A stretch of 64,000 nt of DNA from Leisingera caerulea DSM 24564. Lineage in GTDB: Bacteria > Pseudomonadota > Alphaproteobacteria > Rhodobacterales > Rhodobacteraceae. The notes under the pieces were generated by a model that did not search any database, had not been told where the DNA came from, and was given only the letters and a program-made list of their open reading frames with translations. This document shows positions 41,373 through 50,396 of the stretch, one piece after another; the stretch's first letter is position 1; each line of letters starts with the position of its first letter. The translations under genes and the position numbers were made by a program. The DNA is taken from positions 500,458 to 564,457 of the forward strand of contig NZ_AXBI01000020.1 of assembly GCF_000473325.1 (NCBI RefSeq), written 5' to 3'.

Positions 41373-42247
41373 GGCGTATGCTTTCCGGCAGGGGAGATGG
41401 CGTTATTGCGGAGTGTTTCCATCAGCGCAGAGCGCTGCAAAGGATCGGCTGGAAGAGGGCCGAAGGCGTCCAGCACTGCGTTAGCCTCGCAAACCCCTTC
41501 CGCGGCTCTTGCGAGGGCATGGGCAAGAGCGCTCAAGCCCGGTGATGGATAGGACGGCGCCGGGGCGGCGTGCTTGCCGGATCCAGGCAGAACGACAATC
41601 TCGCCAATAACTTCGGCACCATTGATGCCATCTGAGCATGCGTCGCAGCCAGCACCCCTTTCGCGCCAGCTGCCGTGCCCTTCGAAAAGATTTGAATACT
41701 CCCCTGAAACCTTTCCCGCGCCCGGCTGTGAGCAAACAGCGCAAAGCCGGGGCAGTTTCGCGACATGGAAGAGACCGGAGAGCAGGCCTGCACTCCAGGG
41801 ATCAAACCCTTCAGAGAAAAAACCAGCCAGGCGCGCAAGCGCCTTATCAGCAGCACTTCCCTCAATGCTTGCCCACACGCCGATGCCCCAGCGTGCGGCT
41901 TCAGCGCCGGTGCGGGCAAGGAGCGGCGCCCCTTCCGCATCGATCGGGTCCACGATCAATGCATCGGGATCCGAATACATCGCGTAGCGGACAGCTGAGA
42001 CCATTCGGTCACCGCCCGGCTGCATGGGCACGATGCTCTCGGGCGGAGCCCGGAACGCCCCCGGCAGTGCAACGACGGAGACCCGCATGCGGTCATGGGA
42101 GCGCATGCTGCGTGCCACATACTCCAACGCAAGCGTTCGCGCGTCCGCATCCGCACCAGAGACAAGCGCGATACCGGATGAGCGCTGGATCAGCTCTTTT
42201 ATCGCGGCCTCCTGGCTTGGCAGGAACGCCAAATGCAGCTCGGTCAC
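41369..42247 (-). CDS. Degenerate GspE/PilB-type ATPase paralogue
   Basis: 292 aa, GTG start overlapping the pilQ stop; its own stop overlaps pilR. It can be read along the C-terminal ATPase domain of PilQ/GspE: GIALVSGADADART replaces the Walker A GxxxxGK[ST]; DPDALIVDPIDAEGA replaces the Walker B and Asp-box region; and LCAVCSQP with GCDACSDG keep the two CxxC pairs of the GspE zinc site. The P-loop Lys and catalytic Glu are absent, so it cannot hydrolyse ATP. The N-terminal domain of PilQ is missing. Translational coupling on both sides argues that it is a real structural component, not decay. Confidence 0.75.
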   Translation of the reverse strand: MTELHLAFLPSQEAAIKELIQRSSGIALVSGADADARTLALEYVARSMRSHDRMRVSVVALPGAFRAPPESIVPMQPGGDRMVSAVRYAMYSDPDALIVDPIDAEGAPLLARTGAEAARWGIGVWASIEGSAADKALARLAGFFSEGFDPWSAGLLSGLFHVAKLPRLCAVCSQPGAGKVSGEYSNLFEGHGSWRERGAGCDACSDGINGAEVIGEIVVLPGSGKHAAPAPSYPSPGLSALAHALARAAEGVCEANAVLDAFGPLPADPLQRSALMETLRNNAISPAGKHTP

Positions 42248-43866
42248 TTTTCCAGCCTCTTTTTCATTTCCTGTTCCTGTTCCAGAACGGCGACATCGGA
42301 GCGCAGGCGTTCCTGCAGGAACATGAAGTCGCGCTCGTAGGCCGAAAACAGATCCACCTCCTCTTCGACCTCGTTGATGTCGCAGAGACCCGCACCGACT
42401 TTAGAGAGGGCGTGGTGCAATACCGGCAGGCCGCCCAGTCCACCCTCGTCGACAGGCCTCATCCAGTATTCCCGCATCTGGATGCGTTCGCCGCGGGCGA
42501 AGAGCTCAAGCAGCTTCGGGTCGGTGAGAACCGTCTCCGCAACCACTGTCCGGCCGGAGAGGCCAAGTTTGCAGTGGTCGCAGCCGGGGCCGCGGACATA
42601 GAGATCATCGGCTCCCTTTTTGAAAACATTGATAAGCTTTTTCGCAAGCTCTTTGTCCAGCTGACCTTTGGCAACCGCTTCCCTGAAAGTGATGCGGCAG
42701 TGCTCGCACATGACACCGGCCAGACGCTGATAGACCAGGCCGCGGATAACTTGCGGATCCTGCAGCTTCCACGCGGGCACACCAAGGTCGATCATGCGGT
42801 CAAGAATGCCAAGCGCGGAGCCTGCATGGACCGTTGTCCAAAGGGCGTGGCCGGTCATCACCGCCTGAATGGCCAGGTTGCTCGTTTCAGATGAACGCGT
42901 CTCACCCATGACAATGACGTTCGGGTCGGAGCGCAAAGAGGCTTTCATCGCCTCAGTGAAGCCATCGACCCCGTTCTGCCCTGAGCGTACCGGCACCTGA
43001 ATGGCGCCGGGCAGATCCAGTTCGACCGGTTCTTCGATGGTGTACATCGTGATTTCGCGCAGCTTGTCGATGAACATCTTGTTCAGGACGCGCTGCAGTG
43101 TTGTCGATTTACCCGAGGACACTTTCCCGGCCAGGATATACATCCCGTTTGTCCGGCGCCGCATCGTGGCAATGTCGGAAATCTGCTGGGCATTATAGCC
43201 CAGATGGTCGATTTCGATCTCATTCGCCGGCGCTTCATATTTGAGGCGCATGACAAGGGCGCCGCGGCCATCTGATGTTGGCGAATACTGCAGGCGGACC
43301 ATCTCCACCTTGTTGGGCAGAAGGTTCGATTTCGAGGTCAGCGCGCCCTGCTGGAAGCTCAGGTCAGAGGTCGCTCCGCTTTGGTCAGAGGCAACGGCAA
43401 AGGCGGCTTTGATCAGCGCCATCCCCTCATCGGGCTCCCGGAAGCCAAGATCCTTGGCCCGGCCGAACACACGGATCCTGATCTCTGCATACCGCTTGAG
43501 AACGCGGATATGGACGTCGGACGCGCGCTCCGCCGCAGCTTTTGCCAGGATCTCCGAAAGGTCGACCTGCCGGTCCAGCTCCAGTGCGATCGCCTCAGTG
43601 GCGCCCCCGGTCTCATCAGCATAGAGGTCCATGAGGACGGTGGGCTCGACCTCATGGAACTCTTTGATCTCATACCCGCGGCGTGTCGCCGTGGAGAGGG
43701 CCATCTTTACGTCAGCGGACCAGCGGTCGCCGGTCGTGATGATGGCAACCCCGTTTGAGAACAGCGCAACCTGCCTGCGCTGGGAGTCCGCAATCTGTAC
43801 AGGCCCGTTTGGCCGCGTCAGCAGTTCAGCACTCGAAATGCTTTGCTTGAGTATGTCGGTGCTCAT
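42244..43866 (-). CDS. pilQ: PilQ-type assembly ATPase (GspE/PilB family)
   Basis: 540 aa. An N-terminal N2E-like domain is followed by a full ATPase core: AGKVSSGKSTTL (Walker A, about residues 246-257), the TIEEPVEL Asp box, DPNVIVMGETRSSET (Walker B), TTVHAGSA (His box) and the zinc motif MCEHC...GCDHC. All catalytic residues are intact. It powers thin-pilus extension. It lies in the pilN-O-P-Q-R order of IncI plasmids (R64) with a box 30 bases upstream. Confidence 0.92.
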   Translation of the reverse strand: MSTDILKQSISSAELLTRPNGPVQIADSQRRQVALFSNGVAIITTGDRWSADVKMALSTATRRGYEIKEFHEVEPTVLMDLYADETGGATEAIALELDRQVDLSEILAKAAAERASDVHIRVLKRYAEIRIRVFGRAKDLGFREPDEGMALIKAAFAVASDQSGATSDLSFQQGALTSKSNLLPNKVEMVRLQYSPTSDGRGALVMRLKYEAPANEIEIDHLGYNAQQISDIATMRRRTNGMYILAGKVSSGKSTTLQRVLNKMFIDKLREITMYTIEEPVELDLPGAIQVPVRSGQNGVDGFTEAMKASLRSDPNVIVMGETRSSETSNLAIQAVMTGHALWTTVHAGSALGILDRMIDLGVPAWKLQDPQVIRGLVYQRLAGVMCEHCRITFREAVAKGQLDKELAKKLINVFKKGADDLYVRGPGCDHCKLGLSGRTVVAETVLTDPKLLELFARGERIQMREYWMRPVDEGGLGGLPVLHHALSKVGAGLCDINEVEEEVDLFSAYERDFMFLQERLRSDVAVLEQEQEMKKRLEK

Positions 43867-43895
43867 GGCTCACCCAATCGAAAAACAACAATCAA

Positions 43896-43903
43896 TTTTC
43901 GCA
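43896..43903 (+). promoter_or_regulatory. TTTTCGCA box between pilP and pilQ
   Basis: Reads TTTGCGAAAATTG in the pilQ direction, after a hairpin (AGCCCCGTGGC and GCCATGGGGC on the minus strand) downstream of the pilP stop and 30 bases before ATG 43866. The gap is 77 bases. Confidence 0.4.
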
Positions 43904-43943
43904 AATCGCCCCATGGCTTCCGCCACGGGGCTGATAGCCGGGC

Positions 43944-44849
43944 TTACCCGCGGATCTGGATCTTGATCGGCTTGCCGTGGCGCAGAATGGTGATCGAAGT
44001 CTCATCGATCTGCTGGACGATCGTATCGTTGGGCAGCAGATCGCCCTCCCGGACACGGATCCGCTCCTCGCCATGCACGATCACCGCCGAGAAGTTTCCG
44101 GCCAGCCCGTAAACCTCCCGAAGCGACACCGGGATGTCGATCGGGGCCAGAGGGGCCGCCGTCTGGGCGCCGCCGGTATCCAGGGTAGAGGCGCCTTGCA
44201 TGGAGGACAGCTCTTTGCGGATCAGCTCGACAATTTCGGACTGGGAGGGCGCATCCGAGGCGGCAGCCGTCTGCCTGGCGTTTGCTGACGGCGGCGCGAC
44301 ATAGGTGGGATCGAAGAAGCTCGAGCCGTCATCACGGGCCTTCGGGGCCTCGACGACGCTATCCGATGGCCCCTCCAGGGCTTCCTGGATTTCACGCTGG
44401 ATCTGGGCCCTCTTGAGATCGGCATCAAGCAGGATCGGGCTGCCTTCCAGCTGCTTTGCCAGCTCCGGATACATCAGGCGGAAGGCGTCAACGCCCAGCA
44501 GCTCCACCAGCTGTTCGACAGATTTGGCGTGGCTGATCTGCCCTTCCAGGATCAGCCTTTGCTCCATGATGTCGGCCTGCTTGCTGACAATGCCGTAACG
44601 GTCCAGCCGCAGGGTGTCGGCCTTGGCCACCTCATCCACGGTGGCCTGAAAATCGCGTTCGACGTGTGCCGGCGCGCCTTCCGTTTCGGCCGCGGCAGCG
44701 TCCCGAACACTGCCATCGATCACGATCTCCGGTCCGGAGGGCGGATTTTCTGAGGACGGCTCCTGCGCGTTTACGGGCAGCTGGAACGCCAGCAAGGCCA
44801 GCGCAGAGATGCCAATCGGATTGAGGTATTTCATTTTCGCATTCTTCAT
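43944..44849 (-). CDS. pilP: PilP-like periplasmic pilus protein
   Basis: 301 aa from ATG 44849 (GAGG upstream; a TTG at 44864 is less likely). Signal peptide (ISALALLAFQLPVNAQ), then a long acidic region, a helical segment, and a PilP-type beta domain at the end: LREVYGLAGNFSAVIVHGEERIRVREGD, then VQQIDETSITILRHGK. In IncI plasmids PilP links the PilO inner-membrane protein and the PilN secretin. Confidence 0.8.
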   Translation of the reverse strand: MKNAKMKYLNPIGISALALLAFQLPVNAQEPSSENPPSGPEIVIDGSVRDAAAAETEGAPAHVERDFQATVDEVAKADTLRLDRYGIVSKQADIMEQRLILEGQISHAKSVEQLVELLGVDAFRLMYPELAKQLEGSPILLDADLKRAQIQREIQEALEGPSDSVVEAPKARDDGSSFFDPTYVAPPSANARQTAAASDAPSQSEIVELIRKELSSMQGASTLDTGGAQTAAPLAPIDIPVSLREVYGLAGNFSAVIVHGEERIRVREGDLLPNDTIVQQIDETSITILRHGKPIKIQIRG

Positions 44850-44892
44850 GACGGCCTCGGTCAATTCGTGATGGTTTTATTCCCCGGTCCGC

Positions 44893-46443
44893 TTAACGCG
44901 GAGGAGGAGGCAGCATAGGCGGATGGTAGGCTTTGATCGCCAAATCCCAGATCCCGGTCTGCATATTGTATAGCAGAGCCTGCGGGACGAGCGCCGGTAC
45001 ATCCTCCAGGATATCCCCAAAATTCGTCAGCCTGTATGGGGCCGAAATACGGATGTCGTGCGAGTTGAAAACCGGATGCGTGCGTGCCGCTTTCTGGTTT
45101 TTGTCATTCGGCCGAATGGCCAGCGGAGCACCCAGGACCTGGAAGCGCTCACGCAGCCGCTCCTCGATCAGGACGCCCGACCAGGGTTTTTCCTGGAAGG
45201 AGATCTCATTCACGCTGAATTCAAAGGTCCGTCCCCAGGACGCGGTTTCACCGTTGGCGGACAGGCGCGGTGCTGGTTCGTCCGCGGGGATGGCCGCGCG
45301 AAGCCAGCTGAAGCTTCCGCCTGAGCGGCTCCAGCCGGTGCTGATCGTCCCCTTGCCTTTGTCAAACGAGCAGGAGATGGGCTGGGCCTCCCAGCCGGGG
45401 ATGAGAATGGCGGACTTGGCCATCTCCTTCATGCAGACTTCGATAAACCCGCCAATCTCAACCGATTTGTGCCAGGGCACATCATGAGGGGAGAAGGTCA
45501 TTCCCTGCTCAGCCCGGCGGCGCAGTTCCCTCAGCTCTCGTTCCTGTTCAGCCCTTTGATGTTCGATGAAGAAGTACCCGCCGGCGGCGGCGGCCAAGAG
45601 AACGCTGCCCAGCAGGATCCGCGGCAGATTGTCTTTGATCGGGGTGCAGGATTTCAGCTTGCTGCCGGAACGCAGATCGACGAGCTCGTGCAGCTTCTCA
45701 CGGCGTGTCTGCGGAATTCCCCACTCCAAAGGCGCATAGACGGCGGTCCAGTCCGGGGCCTCCAGGTCAGCAAGGAAGATCTGCTCCGCTGCTTCCCGGG
45801 AGCGCAGGATCTGATCGTCGAAAACCTTGCCGTCCCGGATCGATCCGACCCACCAGGTGTCGCTGGCCTCACTGAGCTGGAACACACCGATCCACCGGGG
45901 GCCGGTCACTTCGGGGGGCAGCATCGTGACAAGCGCACGCATGCCAGGCACCTGGCCCTGATCAGGGCTGCCCAAACCGATGAAACCGTTGTCCAGGGTG
46001 TCGGTGTAGAGTTTGAAATCGACGGTGGCCTGGGTCGGGTCGTCCCGGGTCAGATCGTTCATCTCCTCGATCTTATCCTTGACGGCCGTATCCTCTTCGA
46101 TCGAGGTCCAGGTCAGTCCGATCGCGGCTTTCTTGGTTCCGAAGGAAAGAACGCCCGCATCTTCAAGGAAGATGTCATCCGATACCTGCTCACTGCTGCG
46201 GCCAGCCTGCGGCTTGAGGCGCTGGAGCCATGCGAGCTTGCCCGAAGCGGCGTCTTTGGAGACGTCTTCTGCGGGCGGATCTTCATAGAGACTTTCGCCG
46301 GGAGCACTTTCAGGGCTCTCTTCCGTTTCGGAAGCTGCGGAGCGCCGCCAATTGAACTTCCGCAAGAGCGCAGAAAGCCCGGACGGCGCCGCGCCGTCAG
46401 CCTTCTGGTCAATGTTCTGGGTTTCTTCATTGTCGAAATTCAT
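44893..46443 (-). CDS. pilO: PilO-like bitopic pilus protein
   Basis: 516 aa. A cytoplasmic N-terminal domain of about 275 residues (with LKHDE-rich segments and PILSY-like strands) is followed by a single membrane helix (ILLGSVLLAAAAGGYFFI) and a coiled-coil, then a periplasmic domain to the end with an EISFQEKPW-type strand set. The length and topology fit PilO of the R64 thin pilus. It lies between pilN and pilP. Confidence 0.8.
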   Translation of the reverse strand: MNFDNEETQNIDQKADGAAPSGLSALLRKFNWRRSAASETEESPESAPGESLYEDPPAEDVSKDAASGKLAWLQRLKPQAGRSSEQVSDDIFLEDAGVLSFGTKKAAIGLTWTSIEEDTAVKDKIEEMNDLTRDDPTQATVDFKLYTDTLDNGFIGLGSPDQGQVPGMRALVTMLPPEVTGPRWIGVFQLSEASDTWWVGSIRDGKVFDDQILRSREAAEQIFLADLEAPDWTAVYAPLEWGIPQTRREKLHELVDLRSGSKLKSCTPIKDNLPRILLGSVLLAAAAGGYFFIEHQRAEQERELRELRRRAEQGMTFSPHDVPWHKSVEIGGFIEVCMKEMAKSAILIPGWEAQPISCSFDKGKGTISTGWSRSGGSFSWLRAAIPADEPAPRLSANGETASWGRTFEFSVNEISFQEKPWSGVLIEERLRERFQVLGAPLAIRPNDKNQKAARTHPVFNSHDIRISAPYRLTNFGDILEDVPALVPQALLYNMQTGIWDLAIKAYHPPMLPPPPR

Positions 46444-46505
46444 CGTTGCATCCTCGTATCGCAGCCGGTCCGGCTGAGCGGGGCCGGGCGAACCCGGCCG
46501 CCCCC

Positions 46506-48083
46506 TTAGTGTGCGGCTTTGGACCGGTCGATAATGCGCGGCGTGATCATCATGACCGTTGCAACGCGTTCGTTCGTCTTCTCCGAGTGACCGCCCCAGG
46601 CAGACAGGCCGTTGGCGTTTTTCTTCTTCTCGGTGGTGATGCGCTCGCGCTCAAAGCCCGCCAGGATCAGCGTCTGGCCATTCTCAACCACGGTCTGCTG
46701 TTCAAAGGACGTCTTGGAGACGACCGGCTGCTGGATCGCATCATTGCCTTCGCCGAAGGTGCGCATGTCGTTGAGCTCCGACAGGCGGACCGTGTACTGC
46801 ACCATGATATCGCGGTTGTTCATGATGCGCGGGAACAGCTGCATCTGGAAGCCGGTGGTCACGATATCCGGGGTGCGGATGATGCGGTCATCGCCGTCTT
46901 CATCCTCTTCGATCGTGATCTCCTTGAGGTACGGGGTCTCGGTGACCACCTCGATCGGCGCTGCGCGGTTGTTCGACGTCGTGGCACCGGCGCGGTTTTT
47001 GACGGATACGCGCCCCTGCGTGGACAGCGCATTTACAACCGCGCCAACGGAGACATCACCGGACAGGATGCCGATGTTGTAATCGCCAAGGGCGCCGCCC
47101 GAGAACACGCTGGAGCCGAATTTCACCGCGCCGTCGGTCGTGTTGGAAATGGCCGCGCCCAGATCCAGGCCGAACTTGTTCTCATCGTTGAGGGAAACGG
47201 TCATGACCTGCACGTCGAAGCTGATCTGCTGGCTGATGGTGCCATTCAGCTGCTCGATATACTCCTGCACCCGGTTCTGGTCGGCCACTTTGGCAGTGAC
47301 GGTCACCAGGCCGGTGGTTGAACCGATCGAGACCTGTGCGCCTTCTCCCACCAGCCCGCTCATTGCGGCCTGCACTTCCGACCAGACATCAGAGTTGATC
47401 GAGGAGGTCGACGTGATGTTGTTGGAGCCGATCGAGGAGGTCTGGCCTGAGGTCGAAGGCAGCGCTGTGATCTGGTACTTCCGCGTCACGTAATCGCGGA
47501 AGATCACCCTCCCGTCCGAATAGGACCACTCAACCTCGAAGGTCGAAGCAATCCGGTTCAGAACGTCGGAGAGAGAGCCGCGCAGGTCAGGCCGCATGGT
47601 GATGCCGGGCTCTTCAGATGCGCGTGATGACCGGCCGCCGGCAACCGCATTGCGCGGCGCAGGGCGGCCGGTGCTGTCGGTGCTCGACGTGGCTTCGTCC
47701 GCGGAAATGACGCTGTTGTCATTCGCAGAGGACAATTTGCCGGTCGGACCCAGGGCAAGAATATGCGGGATGCCGGTGATGTCCGCCATGCGCTGAATGA
47801 TCTCGTTCAGACCCATGGGGTCGCGGCTCTGCAGCTTGATCGCACCCGGCGCTTCCAGGTGGGACGGCAGCAAGGCCGAAGCGTTGTGGCGCTCGGGGGA
47901 GGCGCCGACAAAGATGCCATCTGAGAACTGCGAACCGCCTGCACGTTTGGCGGTGCGTCCGCCAAGGCGCTCGAGACCCATTTTCACGCCCGTCTCATAA
48001 CGGCTGATTTTCTCATCCTCGCCCGTCGAGCAAGCGGTGAGCGCGATCAGCGACACAGCGCCAAAAGACAACAGTTTTTTCAT
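46506..48083 (-). CDS. pilN: PilN-type secretin lipoprotein
   Basis: 525 aa. A lipobox LTAC follows the signal (MKKLLSFGAVSLIALTAC). Secretin N-domain is seen in residues about 160-330, and the C-terminal secretin core shows the NKFGLDLGAAIS, VVTETPYLKEI, ITTGFQMQLFPRI and NRDIMVQYTVRLS strands. It would form the outer-membrane pore for the thin pilus. Confidence 0.9.
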   Translation of the reverse strand: MKKLLSFGAVSLIALTACSTGEDEKISRYETGVKMGLERLGGRTAKRAGGSQFSDGIFVGASPERHNASALLPSHLEAPGAIKLQSRDPMGLNEIIQRMADITGIPHILALGPTGKLSSANDNSVISADEATSSTDSTGRPAPRNAVAGGRSSRASEEPGITMRPDLRGSLSDVLNRIASTFEVEWSYSDGRVIFRDYVTRKYQITALPSTSGQTSSIGSNNITSTSSINSDVWSEVQAAMSGLVGEGAQVSIGSTTGLVTVTAKVADQNRVQEYIEQLNGTISQQISFDVQVMTVSLNDENKFGLDLGAAISNTTDGAVKFGSSVFSGGALGDYNIGILSGDVSVGAVVNALSTQGRVSVKNRAGATTSNNRAAPIEVVTETPYLKEITIEEDEDGDDRIIRTPDIVTTGFQMQLFPRIMNNRDIMVQYTVRLSELNDMRTFGEGNDAIQQPVVSKTSFEQQTVVENGQTLILAGFERERITTEKKKNANGLSAWGGHSEKTNERVATVMMITPRIIDRSKAAH

Positions 48084-48107
48084 TTTTCAATCCTTCCGGG
48101 GTGGCGC

Positions 48108-48503
48108 TCAGTTGCTGCTCAGCGGCTGGTGCTGGATGTGCAGCACGCGGTTGCCGCGGTGGAATGTTGCGGAAAGCTCGGGGTTGCCCAGGTAAATGGA
48201 GTCGATCAGGCTCGACGCGCTTTCCTCAAAACCGCCAGCAAAGGTCGCCGAGGCGCGCAGCCGGTAATCATCCGGACTGTCCCAGATGAGCGTCCAGCCC
48301 GACACCCGGGTCCAGCCGTCCAGCGTGTCCTTCAAAGACGTGCCGGCCATGACAACCCATTTGTTCTGCGCCGATGCCGCAGGCGCATCGCCAGGGGCGC
48401 CGCCGCCCGCTGCAAGCGGTGCAGCATGGGTGCAGGCGAACAGCGCGAGCCCTGCGGCAAACGCCAGGCGCATGAGTGCATTTTTGTCTGACGACGTTTT
48501 CAT
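48108..48503 (-). CDS. pilL: PilL-like protein with TcpQ domain
   Basis: 131 aa from ATG 48503 (AGAGG upstream). Signal peptide (LMRLAFAAGLALFACTHA), then a TcpQ-type C-terminal domain: WVVMAGTSLKDTLDGWTRVSGWTLIWD, LRASATFAGGFEES, LSATFHRGNRVLHIQ. This is the C-terminal domain found in PilL of IncI plasmids; the long PilL N-terminus is absent, so it is a short form. It probably helps place the secretin. Confidence 0.75.
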   Translation of the reverse strand: MKTSSDKNALMRLAFAAGLALFACTHAAPLAAGGGAPGDAPAASAQNKWVVMAGTSLKDTLDGWTRVSGWTLIWDSPDDYRLRASATFAGGFEESASSLIDSIYLGNPELSATFHRGNRVLHIQHQPLSSN

Positions 48504-48529
48504 TTCGATCATCCTCTTAATGGTCGCCG

Positions 48530-49666
48530 TCAGAGGCGACTTGGCTTGGGCTTCGGGCGGAGAGAGACGGTCGGAGAGGACCGGCTATCATTGTTTTTCG
48601 CATTCTCGGGGGCCTCTTCTTCGATGCCGGCTTTGGCAGAAGAGCGGTGCGGCGCTGGAGGCACCGGCACAGCGGCGGATACAAGGATCTCACCGCCGCC
48701 GGGGGCCGGATCATCGCCTGCAGCTTCGATGGCTGGGATGCCATGCTTCAGCGATACAGACTTCCCCTCGACCCGGTCACCGGTTTCGAACGTGACATGC
48801 AGGTCGCCGGGTTCAGCGGAAATATCCACTACGCGGCCATAGCGGCCGACAACCATGCCGGGCTCGACATTGAACCTGGATCCCGGAATTTTGGCGTTGC
48901 TCAGGGAGATGGTGCCATCGGGGTTCGCGATCACTTCCCAGCCCTGCAGGGAGATATCCTTGCCATTGCCGACATCCACCACGCGCGGCGCAGCCGCGCC
49001 CGCCTGCCTGGCCATTGAGAGAAGATCTTCCGGAGAAGCGGATCCGATACCGTCATCGCTGAGGCTTGGGATGCCCTGCAGGACCGATTGAGACGGCATG
49101 GTGGCAGAAGAGGGATCGTTTGCCAGCTGCATCATCAGCGCAATGGCCTCGATTTGATCCGGGGACATTGCCGACATGGCGCGGATCGCTTCCGGGGTCA
49201 GCCTGAAGCCGCCGGGCTGGCCTTCAGCGGCAACCGGCTTGCGGTCTGGAACAGCGCTTTCGGCTTCGTCCTTCTGCTGCGGCAGGAAGACGCCATTGTG
49301 AAATTGAACCGGTTCGCGCTCGCCGTACTCGTAATCGGCGATGTACTCGCCGCTGAGCAGGGCTGCGATGCGCTGCTGGTCGATACCGGGCGCGGAGTCG
49401 TTCAGGTAGCGGTTCGTGATCTCGGCGCGCAAGAGGTCCAGCACAGCCGCATTGGGCTTTTGAGCAGAGCCTGAGGCTTCCTGCGGCAAATCCTCCTCAG
49501 GAAGCACAACGGCTGGAACGGCCTCCGCCACAGGGGCGTGCATGCTTTCATCGCTGGTCAGAGCGTCCTCATCCGGAAGAATGATTTGAGGCTCAGCTGC
49601 CGAAAGGGACGTCCCGCTCAGCAGGGCTGCAAAAACGATGCCGGAAAACTTGAACTCACGCTTCAT
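48530..49666 (-). CDS. Periplasmic protein with PilP-like beta domain
   Basis: 378 aa from ATG 49666; the frame runs 39 codons further upstream into the previous gene. Signal peptide (FKFSGIVFAALLSGTSLSAAE). The middle region is helical. Near residues 240-310 a beta module, with ISLQGWEVIANPDGTISLS and FNVEPGMVVGRYGRVVDIS, resembles a PilP-type domain. The Pro/Lys/Arg-rich tail ends PKPKPSRL. It is second in the pil operon and may scaffold the secretin. Confidence 0.6.
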   Translation of the reverse strand: MKREFKFSGIVFAALLSGTSLSAAEPQIILPDEDALTSDESMHAPVAEAVPAVVLPEEDLPQEASGSAQKPNAAVLDLLRAEITNRYLNDSAPGIDQQRIAALLSGEYIADYEYGEREPVQFHNGVFLPQQKDEAESAVPDRKPVAAEGQPGGFRLTPEAIRAMSAMSPDQIEAIALMMQLANDPSSATMPSQSVLQGIPSLSDDGIGSASPEDLLSMARQAGAAAPRVVDVGNGKDISLQGWEVIANPDGTISLSNAKIPGSRFNVEPGMVVGRYGRVVDISAEPGDLHVTFETGDRVEGKSVSLKHGIPAIEAAGDDPAPGGGEILVSAAVPVPPAPHRSSAKAGIEEEAPENAKNNDSRSSPTVSLRPKPKPSRL

Positions 49667-49670
49667 TGAC

Positions 49671-50159
49671 TCACCCGTCCTTCTGGTCCGCGGATGTCCG
49701 CCGGCGCACATTGCGCACCGAAGCCCCGACTGCCTCGATCCGGTCGCGGGTGAAGACCTCCTCGACAAGACCATGGCGGGCAAAAACGCCCAGGGACGAA
49801 ATCACGTTGTAGCGGTAGACTTCGAATTCAGGCGAAATCTGACCGGAGAAAATGTCGTCGAGCGCTTCCGGATTGCGGCTGGCCATTTCGATGAGCGCAC
49901 TCAGGCGCATATCCGCTGGAAGATACGCCATGACGCGCAGGCTGTTTTGCCTCACGAAGGTTCGGGCGGAGCTGCCGCGGCGGATCATCCTTTGGGCGGA
50001 CATGATGACGGAAATCATACGCGGCACAGCTGCCGCCGCACCGCCGCGGCGCGGTGCAGCCCAGGTCTCACGCTGTGTCAGCTCATCGGAAGCACTGATC
50101 AGCGCGGTGACCACGGTTTCCGGAAGAGCGCCATTGGTGTTCTGATTTTCGGAATTCAT
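49671..50159 (-). CDS. Hypothetical cytoplasmic protein heading the pil operon
   Basis: 162 aa from ATG 50159 (frame extends upstream). No signal peptide. Two helical halves with many Arg residues (PRRGGAAAAVPRMISVIMSAQRMI, then AYLPADMRLSALIEMASRNPEALDDIF), reminiscent of a cytoplasmic scaffold or chaperone. Stop lies 4 bases from the next ATG, so the two are coupled. Not recognised as a known IncI pil protein. Confidence 0.55.
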   Translation of the reverse strand: MNSENQNTNGALPETVVTALISASDELTQRETWAAPRRGGAAAAVPRMISVIMSAQRMIRRGSSARTFVRQNSLRVMAYLPADMRLSALIEMASRNPEALDDIFSGQISPEFEVYRYNVISSLGVFARHGLVEEVFTRDRIEAVGASVRNVRRRTSADQKDG

Positions 50160-50245
50160 GTTGCCGCCAAAAATTATTCGCAAGAATGTTTTTTCACAGA
50201 TCCTTGAGCCGTTCAATTTCCGGCAGAGGAGCTCCGTCCGATAAA

Positions 50246-50254
50246 TGTGGAAAA
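50246..50254 (-). promoter_or_regulatory. DnaA-box-like TGTGGAAAA in the divergent pil/dotM region
   Basis: The reverse complement is TTTTCCACA, a match to the DnaA-box consensus. It lies 73 bases from the box at 50327. Confidence 0.3.
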
Positions 50255-50321
50255 CACCTCAAGAACACGGATTTCTCACTTCAGGAAATAGTTTAGCCCA
50301 ATGTTTCAACTTTGGATTTTC

Positions 50322-50350
50322 GCATATTGGAAACTATGCTGAGCCAGCGA
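50322..50350 (+). promoter_or_regulatory. Box promoter of the dotM-pilU-pilM-pilV operon
   Basis: TTGGAT (50322-50327) and TATGCT (50345-50350) are spaced 17 bases; TTTTCGCA (50327-50334) overlaps the end of the -35. ATG 50397 is 46 bases downstream. Confidence 0.6.
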
Positions 50351-50396
50351 AATAACGGCACGGGGCCCTTCGCAGCCCTTCAGCCCGGAGATTGAA

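Noticed and set aside
41638-42894. 418-codon plus-strand frame over the degenerate ATPase and pilQ
   Set aside because: Antisense shadow; protein rich in Arg, Gln and Pro with no recognisable domain.
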